Source: Gordonia lacunae
GTDB taxonomy: Bacteria > Actinomycetota > Actinomycetes > Mycobacteriales > Mycobacteriaceae
NCBI RefSeq assembly: GCF_002149015.1
Contig: NZ_NGFO01000031.1
Coordinates: 1-64,000, forward strand
DNA length: 64,000 nucleotides
Reading direction: 5' to 3'
The number at the start of each line of letters is the position of its first letter. Position 1 is the first letter of the stretch. A program made the translations under genes and the position numbers. The notes beneath the pieces were generated by a model. It did no database searches. It was not told the DNA's origin and saw only the letters and a list, made by a program, of their open reading frames with translations. Shown here piece by piece: positions 62,700 through 64,000 of the stretch.

Positions 62700-64000
62700 G
62701 CAGGATCGACGAGCTGTATGCGCGGATCGCCGAGGCGGACCGGCCGGAGGTTTTCATCACGCTGCGACCCGAGGGCGAGGTCGCGGCCGAGTACGAGCGG
62801 TCCGTCGCCGCCGGCGGCTCGCTCGCCGGCGTACTCCTCGCCGTGAAGGACAACGTCGATGTCGGCGGTGTGCCGACCACCGCTGGGTGCCCCGGTTTCG
62901 CCTACACCCCCGACACGGATGCCCCCGCGGTCGCCGCGTTGCGCGCAGCAGGTGCGGTGGTCGTGGGCAAGACCAATCTCGACCAGTTCGCCACCGGCCT
63001 GGTGGGAACCCGCAGTCCGTATGGCGCGGTCCGGGATTCGCGACGGCCGGACCGCATCTCGGGCGGATCGAGCTCCGGCTCGGCGGTGGCCGTCGCCCTC
63101 GGGTTCGCCGACATCGCGATCGGCACCGACACCGCCGGATCGGGCCGGGTGCCGGCCGGCCTGCAGGGCGTCGTCGGCATCAAGCCGACCGTCGGTGTGG
63201 TCTCCACTGCGGGAGTCGTGCCCGCCTGTGCGAGTTACGACGTCGTCACCGTCTTCGCCGCCGACCTGGCGCTGGCCGACCGGTCGATGGGGGTGATGGC
63301 CGAAGCCGCCGGCACCCGGCCCTTCCCGCAGTCGATCCCGTACGCCGCCCCGGAACGCCCAGTGATCGCCGTGCCCACCGAACTGCCCGGCCTCGACGAC
63401 CGGTGGCGGGCCGTCTTCGACGACGCGGTGCTGCGTGCCGAATCGGCCGGGCTCATGGTCAAGACCATCGACCTGTCACCTTTTCTCGAGGCCGCCCGGC
63501 TCCTCTACGACGACGCGCTCGTCGCCGAGCGGTACGACGCGGTGGGGGATTACCTCGAGTCGGTGGCCGACCCCGAGGCCGCCGGACTCGACCCGACCGT
63601 GTCGTCCATCATCGGCGCGGCGGACCGGTTCTCGGCTGTCGAACTCCTCCGGGCCCGCCGTCGGCTCGCCGACCTGCGCGCCGCGGCGACGGAGCAGTGG
63701 GGCGACGCCACGGTTCTGATGGTGCCGACCGCGCCGGCACATCCCACGCTCGCCGAGGTGGCCGCCGATCCGGTCGGCGTCAACTCGCGGATGGGCACCT
63801 ACACCAACTTCTGCAATCTCTTCGATCTGTGCGGGCTGGCCGTGCCGGCCGGGACGGTCGTCGAAGACGACGGCAGCACAGCACAGTTCGGCGTCACCCT
63901 CCTGGGTCCTGGGCATGCCGACGCCGTGCTCGTCGACGTGGCGCGCCGGTTCCTCGGCGACGACTCGGAGGCGCCGTCCTGGGCGGAGGGTGACGAGGCG
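62696..64000 (+). CDS. atzF: Allophanate hydrolase, truncated by the window end
   Basis: At least 435 residues of an amidase-signature enzyme are present, in frame to the window edge with no stop. The Ser-cisSer-Lys triad is visible: Lys in LAVKDNVD, Ser in SGGSSSGSAVAVA and the nucleophile Ser in GTDTAGSGRVPA. These, with the PTVGVVSTAGVVPACASYD segment, are typical of AtzF/DUR1 allophanate hydrolases, which release two ammonia and two CO2 from allophanate. ATG 62696 overlaps the carboxylase stop (ATGA). The C-terminal AtzF domain, if present, lies beyond the window. Confidence 0.93.
   Translation, partial: MSRIDELYARIAEADRPEVFITLRPEGEVAAEYERSVAAGGSLAGVLLAVKDNVDVGGVPTTAGCPGFAYTPDTDAPAVAALRAAGAVVVGKTNLDQFATGLVGTRSPYGAVRDSRRPDRISGGSSSGSAVAVALGFADIAIGTDTAGSGRVPAGLQGVVGIKPTVGVVSTAGVVPACASYDVVTVFAADLALADRSMGVMAEAAGTRPFPQSIPYAAPERPVIAVPTELPGLDDRWRAVFDDAVLRAESAGLMVKTIDLSPFLEAARLLYDDALVAERYDAVGDYLESVADPEAAGLDPTVSSIIGAADRFSAVELLRARRRLADLRAAATEQWGDATVLMVPTAPAHPTLAEVAADPVGVNSRMGTYTNFCNLFDLCGLAVPAGTVVEDDGSTAQFGVTLLGPGHADAVLVDVARRFLGDDSEAPSWAEGDEA

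Noticed and set aside
1-64000. tRNA, rRNA, insertion sequences or prophage
   Set aside because: No cloverleaf-like or rRNA sequence, transposase, integrase or phage structural motif was recognised by eye in any frame.

Overview
The window is high-GC DNA from a mycolic-acid-containing actinobacterium (Mycobacteriales), most likely Gordonia or a close relative such as Rhodococcus. The best support is gene order. A pstS-pstC-pstA-pstB operon is followed on the other strand by phoU, an LCP-family gene, a dusB-type gene and a DesA1-type acyl-ACP desaturase, which is the order phoT-phoY2-Rv0822c-Rv0823c-desA1 of Mycobacterium tuberculosis. A WS/DGAT acyltransferase, a PASTA-less PknB-like kinase, and frequent GTG/TTG starts with 4-bp gene overlaps fit the same group. 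The genus itself is inferred, not proven.

Layout. 1-6.7 kb (minus strand): a translationally coupled cell-surface glycan cluster (HxxxD acyltransferase, two GT2 glycosyltransferases, a GH16 lipoprotein, a large polytopic membrane protein), with an IdeR/DtxR-like site over its promoter. 6.8-11.9 kb: the high-affinity phosphate system, with a PHO-box-like direct repeat before pstS, a hairpin between pstS and pstC, good terminators after pstB and phoU, and a 49-residue membrane protein between them. 12-17.8 kb: LCP ligase, tRNA-dihydrouridine synthase, DesA1, SnoaL-like protein. 17.9-22.1 kb: Ser/Thr kinase, a kinase-less paralogue of its ectodomain, WS/DGAT. 22.7-28.6 kb: Cmx/CmrA-like exporter, two different NAD synthetases side by side, SixA-like phosphatase, NIPA/DMT-like permease. 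28.6-32.8 kb: flavodoxin with an IdeR-like box, then a valine-catabolism operon (mmsA, acyl-CoA dehydrogenase, mmsB). 32.9-35.6 kb: AbiEi/DUF559 gene flanked by related repeats, MarR, and TetR divergent from a DUF4188 gene.

36.2-54.6 kb is one gene for a 6,144-residue NRPS (C-A-PCP-E, then four C-A-PCP modules, then TE), preceded by about 400 bp of unusually AT-rich DNA and followed by a secreted/membrane protein gene that starts within 10 bp of the NRPS stop. It has no MbtH, export or tailoring genes nearby in the window. 56.1-64.0 kb (cut by the window end) is a carboxyguanidine/urea degradation locus: TetR, APC permease, two DUF1989 proteins (CgdA/CgdB type), a carboxyltransferase-only urea/guanidine carboxylase and allophanate hydrolase.

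A family of short GC-rich repeats (palindromes and tandem arrays built on CTCCCTGAGGAGCG and GCAAGCTCGCTCCTCAGGG) lies in at least four intergenic spaces. It also appears to have entered two coding frames, the 5' end of dusB and adenylation domain 3 of the NRPS.
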